From Geosiphon pyriformis (lineage: Eukaryota; Glomeromycota; Glomeromycetes; Archaeosporales; Geosiphonaceae), in contig JAAOMT010000198.1 of the NCBI GenBank assembly GCA_016748015.1, positions 46,797-106,926 of the forward strand: DNA of 60,130 nt, written 5' to 3'. The notes beneath the pieces are model-generated. The model was not told the origin of the DNA. It worked only from the letters and a program-made list of their open reading frames with translations, and made no database searches. Below, piece after piece: positions 59,974-60,130 of the stretch; within the stretch, counting starts at the first letter, position 1, and every line of letters begins with the position of its first letter. The position numbers and the translations under genes are program-made.

Positions 59974-60065
59974 ATAGTAGCAAACACCATCTCGCGATAG
60001 TGGCAAGCACCAGTTCACAATAGCAGCCAACACCAACTGGTGATAGCAGCAAACACCAGGTTGAA
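59974..60065. repeat. 23-bp minisatellite, four copies
   Basis: Four consecutive 23-bp units, each starting atag and containing gcaaacacca or a close variant; the last 6-7 bases of each unit vary (tctcgcg, gttcaca, actggtg, ggttgaa). No coding frame is evident. Confidence 0.85.
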
Positions 60066-60130
60066 ATATCAAAAAGAAAGTATTTTCTCGTAGAACTACA
60101 AACATGTATATATACAGTAGTTTTAATATT

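Noticed and set aside
59974-60065. CRISPR-like array (constant 16 bp, variable 7 bp)
   Set aside because: Eukaryotic context, spacers far too short, unit of only 23 bp; a minisatellite.

Overview
The window looks like nuclear DNA of a very AT-rich, intron-rich fungus. The evidence is a fungal-type CDC50/LEM3 subunit, a complete VPS13, an ORC6-like protein and an adenylate kinase, with mostly 50-190 nt GT..AG introns, set beside large islands of decayed LINE retrotransposons. A member of Glomeromycotina or a related Mucoromycota lineage fits best. That placement is inference, since no rRNA or other taxonomic marker is present.

Layout. 1-450: relic of a Tc1/mariner transposase. 1.5-9.6 kb: three host genes separated by AT-rich spacers, namely an unrecognised four-exon gene (minus), a 2OG-Fe(II) oxygenase with a one-base frameshift (minus), and a class-3 lipase whose nucleophile Ser is Gly (plus). 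About 9.8-25 kb: an AT-rich island of LINE copies, nearly all on the plus strand and at different stages of C-to-T/G-to-A decay, plus a second Tc1 relic and one inverted LINE 3' end. 26.7-27.9 kb: a secreted, probably GPI-anchored mucin-like protein with three repeat arrays. 28.9-42.5 kb: a complete VPS13 gene on the minus strand, modelled as 51 exons and 3213 codons. 42.9-44.0 kb: a 0.4-kb inverted repeat made of two broken copies of one gene. About 44.5-53.9 kb: a second AT-rich island with two LINE-like elements that carry only ORF1 and the LINE 3' tail. 54.0-54.5 kb: a gene fragment. 54.9-59.4 kb: a compact host cluster of CDC50 (minus), ORC6-like (plus) and adenylate kinase (minus). The end of the window has a 23-bp minisatellite.

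Most interesting signal. The LINE copies share a 3' tail that starts directly after the stop codon with a 9-bp stem and 5-nt loop (loop CGAGT in the two better-preserved copies). The same tail ends both an ORF2-derived copy (RNase H) and two ORF1-only elements. This suggests an autonomous LINE plus an ORF1-carrying non-autonomous partner that use one 3' recognition hairpin. The copies are strongly CpG-poor, host exons are not, and the older copies have lost G and C almost everywhere. The RT FVDD box and RNase H aspartates have become Asn by G-to-A.

Host genes. VPS13 (bulk lipid transport) and CDC50 (P4-ATPase flippase subunit) both act in membrane lipid handling, but they lie 12 kb apart and are not an operon. 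CDC50 and ORC6 are divergent across 307 bp that hold two ACGCGT (MCB-type) boxes.
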